From: CAMDHY01 sp046156265 | GTDB taxonomy: Bacteria; Pseudomonadota; Alphaproteobacteria; Rhizobiales; Segnochrobactraceae | DNA: 64,000 bases | Direction of reading: 5' to 3' | NCBI RefSeq assembly: GCF_046156265.1 | Contig: NZ_JAWDIR010000046.1 | Coordinates: 124,001 to 188,000, forward strand | Shown: piece by piece, positions 52,091-60,105 of the stretch | How positions within the stretch are numbered: position 1 is the stretch's first letter | How the letters are laid out: the number at the start of each line of letters is the position of its first letter | Notes under the pieces: generated by a model | Database searches by the model: none | Seen by the model: only the letters and a program-made list of their open reading frames with translations | What the model was told of the DNA's origin: nothing | Position numbers and translations under genes: made by a program

Positions 52091-53658
52091 CGGAGACGGC
52101 CATCGCCCATCCCGCGGGCGACGGCCGCCCCGTATCCTCTGGCGTCGGCGCTCCTCCGGGGACGCCGCCGGCGCTGGAGCTCGCCGGCGTCCACAAGGCC
52201 TTCGACGGCAAGCCGGCGCTGATCGACGCCGGCTTCACGCTCCGCCGCGGCGAGGTGCACGCCCTCGTCGGCGAGAACGGCGCCGGCAAGTCGACGCTGA
52301 TGAACGTCGCTACCGGTGTCTATGCGGCGGACGCCGGCCGCGAACTCGTCGATGGCGAGCTCGTGCGCATCCGCGGGCCCGTCGATGCCGCCGCCGCCGG
52401 GCTCGGCATGGTCCACCAGCACTTTCGGCTGGTGCCGCGCTTCACCGTCGCCGAGAATGTCCGCCTCGCCCTCGGGCGCCGTGCCGGCTCGCCGGCTGCC
52501 GCCGCTGCCCTGGTCGCCGCCAAGGCCGCGGAGATCGGCTTCCCCGTCCGCCCGGACGCCCGTGTCGCCGACCTCTCGGTCGCCGAGCGCCAGCGGGCGG
52601 AGATCCTGAAGGTCCTGCTGCTCGGTGCCCGCGTGCTCATCCTCGACGAGCCGACGGCGGTCCTCACCGAGCAGGAGTCCGACGCTCTCCTCGCCTTCAC
52701 CGCCCGCCTCGCCGCCCAGGGCGGCTCGGTGGTGCTGATCACCCACAAGCTGCGCGAAGTGGCGGCGCGCGCCGACCGCGTCACCGTCATGCGCCAGGGC
52801 CGCACCGTCCTCGATGGCGCGCCGATCGCCAGCGTCACGCCGGCGGAAGTGGCACGCCTCGCCGTCGGCGCCACGGTTGCCCCGGTGGCGCGGCCGCGCC
52901 GGGCGCCCGGCGGACCGGCGCTGAATGTCGATGGCCTCGCCCACCGCCGCGACGACGGCGGCGTCACCCTCGACGGACTGACACTCGCCGTCCGCGAAGG
53001 CGAGGTGCTCGGCCTCGCCGGCGTCGGCGGCAACGGCCAGAGCGAACTCGTCGCCTGCCTCGCCGGCCTCGCCACGCCACGCGCCGGCAGCGTCGCGCTC
53101 GCCGGCCATGACGTGACGACTGCCTCGCCTGCGGCGCGCCGCGACCTCGGCCTGCGCGTCGTGCCGGCCGACCGCTTCGCCTTCGGCCTCATCCGCGGCT
53201 TCACGGTGGCCGACAACCTCGCGCTCGCGGCTCTCCGACGTGGCCGCTACGGCTCGCCGCTCGGCGTCGCCCGCCGCCGCATCCGCCGCGACGCGGAAGC
53301 GGCCATCCGCGACCACGAGATCCACGGCGCCACCCCCGGCCGCTCGACGGGCCTGCTCTCCGGCGGCAACGCCCAGAAGGTGCTGCTCGCCCGCGAGCTC
53401 GACGACGCCGTGCGCGTCCTCGTCGCCCACTCGCCGACCCGCGGCCTCGACGTGCGCGCCGCCCAGGCCGTGCAGGCGGCGATCGCGACTGCTGCCGAGC
53501 GCGGCGTCGCCTGCCTTCTGATCAGCGAGGACCTCGAGGAACTGATGGCGCTCGCCGGCCGCATCGCCGTGATCAACCGCGGCCGCATCGTCGGCGAGAT
53601 GCCCGTCGAGGCGGCCTCTGCCGCGGCGCTCGGAGCCCTGATGGTCGGCCATGCTTGA
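52087..53658 (+). CDS. BMP-family ABC transporter, double ATP-binding protein
   Basis: A 523-residue protein with two ABC domains. Domain 1 (about 35-265) has Walker A GENGAGKST, a signature DLSVAERQR and Walker B VLILDEPTAVL. Domain 2 (about 280-520) has a degenerate Walker A (GVGGNGQSE), signature LSGGNAQK and VLVAHSPTRGLD in the Walker B position, as is normal for the second half of this transporter class. It energises nucleoside-type import with the two permeases downstream. It overlaps both neighbouring genes. Confidence 0.95.
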   Translation: MTETAIAHPAGDGRPVSSGVGAPPGTPPALELAGVHKAFDGKPALIDAGFTLRRGEVHALVGENGAGKSTLMNVATGVYAADAGRELVDGELVRIRGPVDAAAAGLGMVHQHFRLVPRFTVAENVRLALGRRAGSPAAAAALVAAKAAEIGFPVRPDARVADLSVAERQRAEILKVLLLGARVLILDEPTAVLTEQESDALLAFTARLAAQGGSVVLITHKLREVAARADRVTVMRQGRTVLDGAPIASVTPAEVARLAVGATVAPVARPRRAPGGPALNVDGLAHRRDDGGVTLDGLTLAVREGEVLGLAGVGGNGQSELVACLAGLATPRAGSVALAGHDVTTASPAARRDLGLRVVPADRFAFGLIRGFTVADNLALAALRRGRYGSPLGVARRRIRRDAEAAIRDHEIHGATPGRSTGLLSGGNAQKVLLARELDDAVRVLVAHSPTRGLDVRAAQAVQAAIATAAERGVACLLISEDLEELMALAGRIAVINRGRIVGEMPVEAASAAALGALMVGHA

Positions 53659-54721
53659 CGGTCTCGTCATCACCCGCCGCTTCGACACGCCGGCCTGGCT
53701 GTCGGCGCTGGTCTTCCTCGCCGGCATCGCCGCGGGCCTCGCGATGGCCACGGCGCTCCTCGTCGCCATCGGCGTGCCGGCCTCGGCGCTGTTCGACGAG
53801 GTGATCGGCGAGGCCTTCATGACCGCGTCCGGCCTCGCCCAGACGCTGACCTTCGCCACCCCGCTCATCTGCGTCGGGCTTTCGGCGGCGGTGGCGCTGC
53901 GCCTGCGCTTCTGGAACATCGGCATTGAGGGCCAGCTCTGGCTCGGGGCGCTCGGCGCCACCGCCGTGGCGCTGGGAGATGTCGGCCCGGAGGCGACGCG
54001 CCTGCCGCTGATGCTTCTCGCCGCGGCGCTCGCAGGTGCTGCCTGGATCGCGCTGCCGCTGGTGCTGAAGCTCCGCCTCGGCGTCAACGAGGTGATCACG
54101 ACGCTGCTGCTCGGCTCGATCGCCTTCCTGTTCGCCCAGCACCTGCTGTTCGGTGCCTGGCGCGACCCGGCCACCGGCTTTCCGATCTCGCTCGCCTTCG
54201 ATGCCGCCGAGCGCCTCTCCGCCCTCGGCTTCGGCCGCACGCACCTCGGCCTGCCGATCGCGCTCGCCGCGGCGCTGCTCGTCTGGTTCCTCGTCGACGT
54301 GACGCGCCTCGGCTTCTACGGCCGCGCCGTCGGCGAGAACATCGAGGCGGCGCGGGCGGCGGGCGTTCCCGTCATCGCCGTCACCTGCGCCTTCGTGCTC
54401 CTCTCCGGCGCCCTGTCCGGGCTCGCCGGCGGGCTGATCGTCGCCGGCACCGAGCACCGGATGAGCCTGACGCTCGGCGCCGGCTACACCTTCTCCGGCA
54501 TCGTCATCGCCTTCCTCGGCCGCTTCCGGCCGCTCGCCACCGTGGTGGTGGCGGTGATCATCGGCGGCGTCTTCACCGCGAGCGACGTCTTCAAGGTGTT
54601 CTACGGGATCTCGGAGGCGGTGGTGGTGCTGCTGCAGGGCCTCGTGCTGTTCGGCGTGCTGGTGGCGCAGTTCTTCGGCGCCTACCGCATCTCGCGGGCG
54701 AACTGGGGAGCCACCCAATGA
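53651..54721 (+). CDS. BMP-family ABC transporter permease 1
   Basis: A 356-residue inner-membrane permease with about nine hydrophobic segments. The string RLRFWNIGIEGQLWLGALGA matches the FNIGxEGQ motif of this permease family, and GLAGGLIVAGTEHRM lies in the second half. It starts eight bases inside the ATPase gene and ends four bases inside the second permease gene. It forms half of the membrane channel. Confidence 0.94.
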   Translation: MLDGLVITRRFDTPAWLSALVFLAGIAAGLAMATALLVAIGVPASALFDEVIGEAFMTASGLAQTLTFATPLICVGLSAAVALRLRFWNIGIEGQLWLGALGATAVALGDVGPEATRLPLMLLAAALAGAAWIALPLVLKLRLGVNEVITTLLLGSIAFLFAQHLLFGAWRDPATGFPISLAFDAAERLSALGFGRTHLGLPIALAAALLVWFLVDVTRLGFYGRAVGENIEAARAAGVPVIAVTCAFVLLSGALSGLAGGLIVAGTEHRMSLTLGAGYTFSGIVIAFLGRFRPLATVVVAVIIGGVFTASDVFKVFYGISEAVVVLLQGLVLFGVLVAQFFGAYRISRANWGATQ

Positions 54722-55644
54722 GCGGCTTCCTCGTCGGCTGGCTCGCCGCGATTCCCGCCTACGCCGCACCGCTGCTGCTCGCCGCCCTTGGCCTGATCCT
54801 GTCGGAGCGGGCGGGCGTGCTGAACCTCAGCGCCGAGGGCGTCATGGCGATCGGCGCGATGACGGGCGCCGCCGTCGTGCTGAGCGGCATCGCGCCGACG
54901 CTGGGCATTCTCGCCGGCGTCGCCGCCGGGGCCGGGCTGTCGCTCGTCTTCGCGATCGTCGTCGTCGTCTTTCGTGGCGACCAGACACTCGCCGGCCTCA
55001 CCACCGTCGCCGTCGGCATCGGCCTCGCCGGCGTGCTCGGGCGCGACTTCGTGCAGAAACCGTTCCCTGGCATCGAGCGCTTCGGCGCCGACGCGGCGCC
55101 CGCCACCAACGCCTTCGAGCGCTTCTTCCTGCAGCAGGACCCACTGATCCTGGTGGCGCTGGTGCTGGTCGTCGCCGTCTGGTGGTTCCTCGAGCGCACC
55201 CGGGCGGGACTGCAGCTGCGCGCCGTCGGCGAAGACCCCGGCACCGCCGACGTCGCCGGCGTCGATGTCCAGATGGTCCGCATCGGCGCGGTAGTGGCGG
55301 GTGGTGCGCTTTGCGGCCTCTCCGGCGCCTATCTCTCGGTGGCGGCGAGCCACGTCTGGGTGGAGGGGATGATCGCCGGCCGCGGCTGGATCGCGGTCGC
55401 GCTCGTCATCTTCGCCCGCTGGGACGCCCGCCGGGCGCTCCTCGGCGCGGTGATCTTCGGCGCCGCCGAGGCCTTGGGCCCGCGCCTGCAGGCGGTCGGC
55501 GCGCCGGTGCCGACCTACCTGATGATGATGCTGCCCTATGCGCTGACGCTCATCGTGCTGGTGCTGTCGAGCCTGATCGGCCGCCGCGACACCGCCGAGC
55601 CGGCCGCGCTCGGCTCGATCTACCTGCGCCAGGACAAGAGCTAG
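54718..55644 (+). CDS. BMP-family ABC transporter permease 2
   Basis: A 308-residue permease with about eight hydrophobic segments and the family motif AGVLNLSAEGVMAIGAMTG near the N terminus, with RAVGEDPGTADVAGVDV in the cytosolic coupling loop. It completes the BMP-type importer with permease 1. The stop is 21 bases from the end of the convergent RpiR gene. Confidence 0.94.
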   Translation: MSGFLVGWLAAIPAYAAPLLLAALGLILSERAGVLNLSAEGVMAIGAMTGAAVVLSGIAPTLGILAGVAAGAGLSLVFAIVVVVFRGDQTLAGLTTVAVGIGLAGVLGRDFVQKPFPGIERFGADAAPATNAFERFFLQQDPLILVALVLVVAVWWFLERTRAGLQLRAVGEDPGTADVAGVDVQMVRIGAVVAGGALCGLSGAYLSVAASHVWVEGMIAGRGWIAVALVIFARWDARRALLGAVIFGAAEALGPRLQAVGAPVPTYLMMMLPYALTLIVLVLSSLIGRRDTAEPAALGSIYLRQDKS

Positions 55645-55665
55645 AGGGGCAGGGGAGGGGCCGCT

Positions 55666-56508
55666 CTACCCCCCGCCGCGCCGCGCTCCGGTCGCGACCG
55701 CGAGCGCCATCGCCAGCGCCAGCGTCGCCGACAGCGAGCGGAACGCCGAAAAGTCCGCCTCCGCCACCTCGAACTGCACCGTCGCGCTCGGGCGGAGCGG
55801 CGAGAACGGGCTGTCGGTGATCGCCACCACCGGCACGCCGATCTCGGCGGCGCGGGCGGCGAGCTCGATCGTCGTCGGCGTGTAGGGCGAGAACGAGATC
55901 GCCACCACCGCGTCGCCCGGCCGCGCGCCGCCGATCTGTTCCGGCGCCAGCGCCGCGACGTGGTCGACCAGCACGGCGCGCAGGCCGAGCTTGCCGAGCG
56001 CATAGGCGAGGTAGGCGGCGACCGGGAAGGCACGCCGGAGCCCGAGCAGGAAGATCGTGTCGGCGCCGGCGAGGATGCCCGCCGCCCGCTCCACCTCTTC
56101 CGCCGAGACGGTGTCGCCGAGCCGCTCCAGCGACACCGTTGCGCTCTCCACGAAGCCCGCGAGCAGGGCCGCCGCGCCGCCGCCCGAGGCCTGCGGCCCG
56201 TCCACCTTCAGCCGCGCGAGGCGCTCGCGGTAGTCCGGCCAGCGCGAGCGCAGCTGCTGGCGGAACACCTCCTGCAGGTCGGAAAAGCCGGCGAACCCCA
56301 GCTGCTGGGCGAAGCGGATCAGCGTCGAGGGCTGCACGTCGGCCTGCTGGGCGACGCTCGCCACCGTGCCGAAGGCGATCTCGTCGGGGTTCTCCAGCGC
56401 GAAGGCGGCCACCTGGGCGAGCCGCCGCGGCAGGCTGTCGTGGCGGGCGAGCAGCAGCTCCTTCAGCGCCTCGAAGTCGCGCGGTGGCTCGGTCGTCTCG
56501 CTCGCCAT
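55666..56508 (-). CDS. RpiR/MurR-family transcriptional regulator (IolR-like)
   Basis: A 280-residue regulator. The N-terminal helix-turn-helix domain (about 15-90) includes AFGTVASVAQQADVQPSTLI and FAQQLGFAGFSDLQEVFRQQ. The SIS sugar-phosphate-binding domain follows (about 130-260, with GDAVVAISFSPYTPTTIELA). Members such as IolR respond to sugar or inositol phosphates. It is divergent from the sugar/polyol ABC operon, and the shared region holds palindromes at 56587-56630, one of which fits the known IolR operator type. Confidence 0.92.
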   Translation of the reverse strand: MASETTEPPRDFEALKELLLARHDSLPRRLAQVAAFALENPDEIAFGTVASVAQQADVQPSTLIRFAQQLGFAGFSDLQEVFRQQLRSRWPDYRERLARLKVDGPQASGGGAAALLAGFVESATVSLERLGDTVSAEEVERAAGILAGADTIFLLGLRRAFPVAAYLAYALGKLGLRAVLVDHVAALAPEQIGGARPGDAVVAISFSPYTPTTIELAARAAEIGVPVVAITDSPFSPLRPSATVQFEVAEADFSAFRSLSATLALAMALAVATGARRGGG

Positions 56509-56586
56509 CGGCGCCCCCCTGTCGTGCCGCCCGCCGCGGCACCGTGCTCTGGCCCCACGCTACCCTTGACAGCCGGCGGCGGGTAA

Positions 56587-56602
56587 TGGAATAAAAGTTC
56601 CA
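56587..56602. promoter_or_regulatory. IolR-type operator palindrome
   Basis: TGGAA-TAAAAG-TTCCA is a perfect 5+5 palindrome with a six-base AT spacer, matching the GGAA-N6-TTCC site reported for IolR in alphaproteobacteria. It lies about 80 bases upstream of the RpiR-family gene and 230 bases upstream of the binding-protein gene, in the only AT-rich patch of the region. It should bind the RpiR protein encoded next to it. Confidence 0.65.
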
Positions 56603-56608
56603 AGAGAA

Positions 56609-56630
56609 GAATAAATGGGTCCATTCATTC
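56609..56630. promoter_or_regulatory. Second palindrome next to the IolR-type operator
   Basis: GAATAAATGG-GT-CCATTCATTC has ten-base arms with one mismatch. It is offset by about 25 bases (2.4 helical turns) from the centre of the first palindrome. It could be a second operator half or part of the promoter. Confidence 0.45.
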
Positions 56631-56831
56631 TGTCCAACGCCGCCGGGAGGGACCGGGCGGCCGCGGGCAGGGAAGGGCCCAGCCCGGCAGGAACGCCCGC
56701 CCCCGGCCACCCTTTTCGGCCGCCGTCACCGGCGCACCTCGCCGTACACCGCCGCGCCCCAAGGGTGCCGCGCGGGGGAGGCCGGCGGCCGCGTGCGCGG
56801 CCCCGGGAGCGACACAAGGGAGGAGACAGCC

Positions 56832-57785
56832 ATGACCACCGCCATCATCCGCACCATCGCCGCCGCCGCAGCCCTGGCGCTGCCGTTCGTCGGCCTCGCC
56901 GGACCGGCCCATGCCGACGGCGAGCGCTTCGTCTTCGTCAGCCACGCGCCGGATTCCGACTCGTGGTGGAACGTCATCAAGAACGCGCTGAACAATGCCG
57001 GTGCCGACCAGAAGGTCTCGGTCGAGTACCGCAACCCGCCGACCGGCGACCTCGCCGACATGGCGCGCATCATCGAGCAGGCGACCGCCACCAACCCGAA
57101 CGGTCTGATCATCACCATCGCCGATTACGACGTGCTCGAGGGGCCGGTGCAGGCGGCGATCGCCAAGGGCATCCCGGTGATCACCGTCAACTCCGGCACC
57201 GCCGAGCAGTCGAAGAAGCTCGGCGCGCTCGTCCACATCGGCCAGCCGGAGTACGACGCCGGCAAGGGCGCCGGCGAGCGGGCAAAGGCGGCCGGCGTCA
57301 CCAAGTTCGTCTGCGTCAACCACTACATCACCAACCCGGCCTCGGTGGAGCGCTGCCAGGGTTACGCCGACGCCCTCGGTGTGCCCCTCGGCGACCAGAT
57401 GATCGATTCCGGCATCGACCCGACCGAGGTCTACAACCGGGTGAAGGCGCACCTCGCCCAGCACCCGGACACCAACGGCATCCTGACGCTCGGGCCGAAC
57501 TCCGCCGAGCCGACGCTGAAGCTGCTGAACGACACCGGCTCGGCCGGCAAGTACAACTTCATCTCCTTCGACCTGTCGCCGGATATCGCCCAGGGCATCA
57601 AGGACGGCGTCGTCGAATCCGCCATCGACCAGCAGCCCTACATGCAGGGCTACCTGCCGGTCGTGTTCCTCACCATGAACGCCCGCTACGGCCTCGTCCC
57701 GGCCAACGACATCAACACCGGGCCGGGCTTCGTGACGAAGGACAATATCGGCCTCGTCGAGGAGTTCGCCGGCGAGTTCCGCTGA
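56832..57785 (+). CDS. Sugar/polyol ABC transporter substrate-binding protein
   Basis: A 317-residue exported protein of the ribose/inositol-binding (periplasmic-binding-protein type 1) class. GGGAGGAGA precedes ATG 56832. The signal peptide is about 1-28 (cleavage after AHA). The mature domain opens RFVFVSHAPDSDSWWNVIKN, and NGLIITIADYDVLEGPVQAA and DQQPYMQGYLPVVFL are typical of both lobes. It leads the operon with the permease, ATPase and Gfo/Idh gene. Inositol or another polyol is plausible given the IolR-type site; the ligand is not shown by sequence. Confidence 0.93.
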   Translation: MTTAIIRTIAAAAALALPFVGLAGPAHADGERFVFVSHAPDSDSWWNVIKNALNNAGADQKVSVEYRNPPTGDLADMARIIEQATATNPNGLIITIADYDVLEGPVQAAIAKGIPVITVNSGTAEQSKKLGALVHIGQPEYDAGKGAGERAKAAGVTKFVCVNHYITNPASVERCQGYADALGVPLGDQMIDSGIDPTEVYNRVKAHLAQHPDTNGILTLGPNSAEPTLKLLNDTGSAGKYNFISFDLSPDIAQGIKDGVVESAIDQQPYMQGYLPVVFLTMNARYGLVPANDINTGPGFVTKDNIGLVEEFAGEFR

Positions 57786-57812
57786 GAGTGGGCGGGCAAG
57801 ACGCGTGCTTCC

Positions 57813-57956
57813 GTCCCTCCCCTGACAGGGGGAGGGACAGACCGGCGCAGCCGGTCAGGGTGGGGCCCGTCAATCCCAATGCGAACCTGCGTTTGGATTG
57901 ACAGGCCCCACCCTGGCCGCTTCGCGGCCGGTCCCTCCCCCTGGCAGGGGAGGGAC
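57813..57956. repeat. Palindromic interspersed repeat, copy C
   Basis: Same plan as copies A and B, with the inner hairpins changed but base-paired (ccggcgcagccgg in the left half, ggccgcttcgcggcc in the right half). These compensated changes show that the fold is kept. It lies inside the transport operon, 28 bases after the binding-protein stop and 45 bases before the permease start. Confidence 0.85.
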
Positions 57957-58000
57957 GTGCTCCGGCAAGCTTCGAGACCTGAGTCCCAGGAGGACATCGC

Positions 58001-59155
58001 ATGGCAAATCGCAGCGATGCGGCGGACGTGGGGATGGTGGCGCCCGCCACCCAGGCCACCCCTGCCACCCCGGCCGACGAGCGCCTGCGCCGCCAGACCG
58101 GCCTGCGCCGACTGATGGCGCGCCCGGAGCTCGGCGCGCTCGCGGGCACCATTCTCGTCTTCGCCTTCTTCGCCGTCACGGCGTCCGGCACCGGCATGTT
58201 CGCCGCCGACGGCATCCTCAACTGGACGACCGTCTCGGCGCAGCTTGCCATCATCGGCGTCGCCGCCGCCCTCCTGATGATCGGCGGCGAGTTCGACCTC
58301 TCGGTCGGCTCGATGATCGGCTTCGCCGGCATGATGATCGCGATCCCGACCGTCTACTTCGGCTGGCCAGTGGAGGCGAGCGTCCTCTTCGCCTTCGTGG
58401 GCGCGCTGTTCATCGGCTACCTCAACGGCATCATCGTCGTGAAGACGCGGCTGCCGTCGTTCATCGTCACGCTCGCCTCGCTGTTCATCCTGCGCGGCCT
58501 GACGATCGCGCTGTCGATCATGTTCACCAACCGCACCATCGTCTCCGGCGTCCGCGATGCGGCGGGAGACTCGTTCGTCGCCTGGATGTTCGGCGGCAAG
58601 ATCGGCGCGCCCGTCTTCGTCTGGCTCGCCGACGCCGGCGTCATCGGCCGGCTGCCGAACGGCGCCCCGGTGGTGAACGGCATTCCGATGGTGATCGTCT
58701 GGGCGCTCCTCATCGCCATCGTCGGCCACGTGGTGCTGACGAAGACGCGCGTCGGCAACTGGATCTTCGCCGCCGGCGGCGACGCCAATGCGGCGCGAAA
58801 CGTCGGCGTGCCGGTCGACCGGGTGAAGATCGGCCTGTTCATGGCGACCGCCTTCTGCGCCACCATCTACGCCGCCTGCCAGGTCTTCGAGTTCGGCTCG
58901 GCGGCGGCCGACCGCGGCATGCTGAAGGAGTTCGAGGCGATCATCGCGGCGGTGATCGGCGGCTCGCTGCTCACCGGCGGCTACGGCTCCGTCATCGGCG
59001 CCTGCCTCGGCGCGCTGATCTTCGGCGTCGTGCAGATGGGCATCCTGTTCACCGGCGTGCCGAACGACTGGTTCCGCGTCTTCCTCGGCGCCATGCTGCT
59101 GGTTGCGGTCCTCTTCAACAACGTCATCCGCCGCCGCGTCACGGGGGAGCGCTGA
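58001..59155 (+). CDS. Sugar/polyol ABC transporter permease
   Basis: A 384-residue permease of the RbsC/FrcC class with about nine membrane segments. AGGAGG precedes the ATG. ALLMIGGEFDLSVGSMIGFAG is the family signature near the N terminus, and GGDANAARNVGVPVDRVKI lies in the coupling loop. The N-terminal 35 residues are cytosolic. It follows repeat copy C and is one base away from the ATPase gene. Confidence 0.94.
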   Translation: MANRSDAADVGMVAPATQATPATPADERLRRQTGLRRLMARPELGALAGTILVFAFFAVTASGTGMFAADGILNWTTVSAQLAIIGVAAALLMIGGEFDLSVGSMIGFAGMMIAIPTVYFGWPVEASVLFAFVGALFIGYLNGIIVVKTRLPSFIVTLASLFILRGLTIALSIMFTNRTIVSGVRDAAGDSFVAWMFGGKIGAPVFVWLADAGVIGRLPNGAPVVNGIPMVIVWALLIAIVGHVVLTKTRVGNWIFAAGGDANAARNVGVPVDRVKIGLFMATAFCATIYAACQVFEFGSAAADRGMLKEFEAIIAAVIGGSLLTGGYGSVIGACLGALIFGVVQMGILFTGVPNDWFRVFLGAMLLVAVLFNNVIRRRVTGER

Positions 59156-59156
59156 G

Positions 59157-59990
59157 ATGGCCGCATCCATGCAGACCGCTGCCGTCCGCACCGCCGCGCA
59201 CGCTGCCGCCACGGCCGCGCCGCTGATCGAGGTGCGCGACATCACCAAGCAGTACGGCCCGGTGGTGGCGCTCGCCGGCGTCTCGCTGACGGTGCGCGCC
59301 GGCGAGGTGATGTGCCTGCTCGGCGACAACGGCGCCGGCAAGTCGACCCTCATCAAGACGCTGTCCGGCTGCCACCGCCCGAGCGGCGGCGATTATCTGG
59401 TCGAGGGCCGGCCGGTGGCGTTCGCGAGCCCGCGCGAGGCGCTCGATGCCGGCATCGCCACGGTCTACCAGGACCTCGCGATGATCCCGCTGTTGTCGAT
59501 CTCGCGCAATTTCTTCATGGGCCGCGAGCCGGTCAGGAAGTTCGGGCCGTTCGCGTTCATGGACATGGCCCACGCCGACCGGGTGGCGCGCGAGGAGATG
59601 GCCCGCATCGGCATCGACGTGCGCGACGCCAGCCAGGCGGTCGGCACGCTGTCGGGCGGCGAGCGGCAGTGCGTGGCGATCGCCCGCGCCGTCTATTTCG
59701 GCGCCAAGGTGCTGATCCTCGACGAGCCGACGTCCGCGCTCGGCGTCGCCCAGACCTCGATGGTGCTGAAATACATCCACCAGGTCCGCCAGCGCGGCCT
59801 CGGCGTCATCTTCATCACCCACAACGTCCGCCACGCCTATGCCGTCGGCAACCGCTTCACGGTGCTGAACCGCGGCCGCACCCTCGGCACCTTTGACAAG
59901 GCGGAGATCGACATCGACGCCCTGCAGCAGCTGATGGCCGGCGACAAGGAACTGCAGGACCTCTCGATGGAGCTCGGCGGCACCGTCTGA
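59157..59990 (+). CDS. Sugar/polyol ABC transporter ATP-binding protein, single-domain
   Basis: A 277-residue ATPase with one ABC domain: Walker A GDNGAGKST, signature LSGGERQ, Walker B VLILDEPTSALG and His-loop ITHN. Most transporters of this class carry a fused pair of ABC domains of about 500 residues; a single domain as in FrcA of fructose transporters is the minority form, so it likely works as a homodimer. The ATG at 59157 is one base after the permease stop. Confidence 0.94.
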   Translation: MAASMQTAAVRTAAHAAATAAPLIEVRDITKQYGPVVALAGVSLTVRAGEVMCLLGDNGAGKSTLIKTLSGCHRPSGGDYLVEGRPVAFASPREALDAGIATVYQDLAMIPLLSISRNFFMGREPVRKFGPFAFMDMAHADRVAREEMARIGIDVRDASQAVGTLSGGERQCVAIARAVYFGAKVLILDEPTSALGVAQTSMVLKYIHQVRQRGLGVIFITHNVRHAYAVGNRFTVLNRGRTLGTFDKAEIDIDALQQLMAGDKELQDLSMELGGTV

Positions 59991-60012
59991 GCTCCGGACA
60001 CCCTCCCAAACT

Positions 60013-60060
60013 CGGCCGCCGCACGGACTGCTCGCGGCAGGCGGCGGCCGCTTTTTCTTT
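60013..60060 (+). terminator. Intrinsic terminator after the ABC ATPase gene
   Basis: A perfect 10-bp GC stem (CGGCCGCCGC at 60013-60022 with 60041-60050) around an 18-base loop is followed by CTTTTTCTTT. It lies 23 bases after the ATPase stop and separates the transporter genes from the Gfo/Idh gene. Confidence 0.75.
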
Positions 60061-60105
60061 GCCCACCCCATGCGCTCCTTCCCCCACCGAACAGGCTGAC
60101 GACAG

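Larger units (their letters stand above)
56509..56831. other. Divergent control region between RpiR and transport genes
   Basis: These 323 bases hold the two palindromes at 56587-56630 and then a GC-rich leader of about 200 bases before the binding-protein gene, ending in AGGGAGGAGA as ribosome-binding site. No further gene or RNA element is recognised in the leader. Confidence 0.6.
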
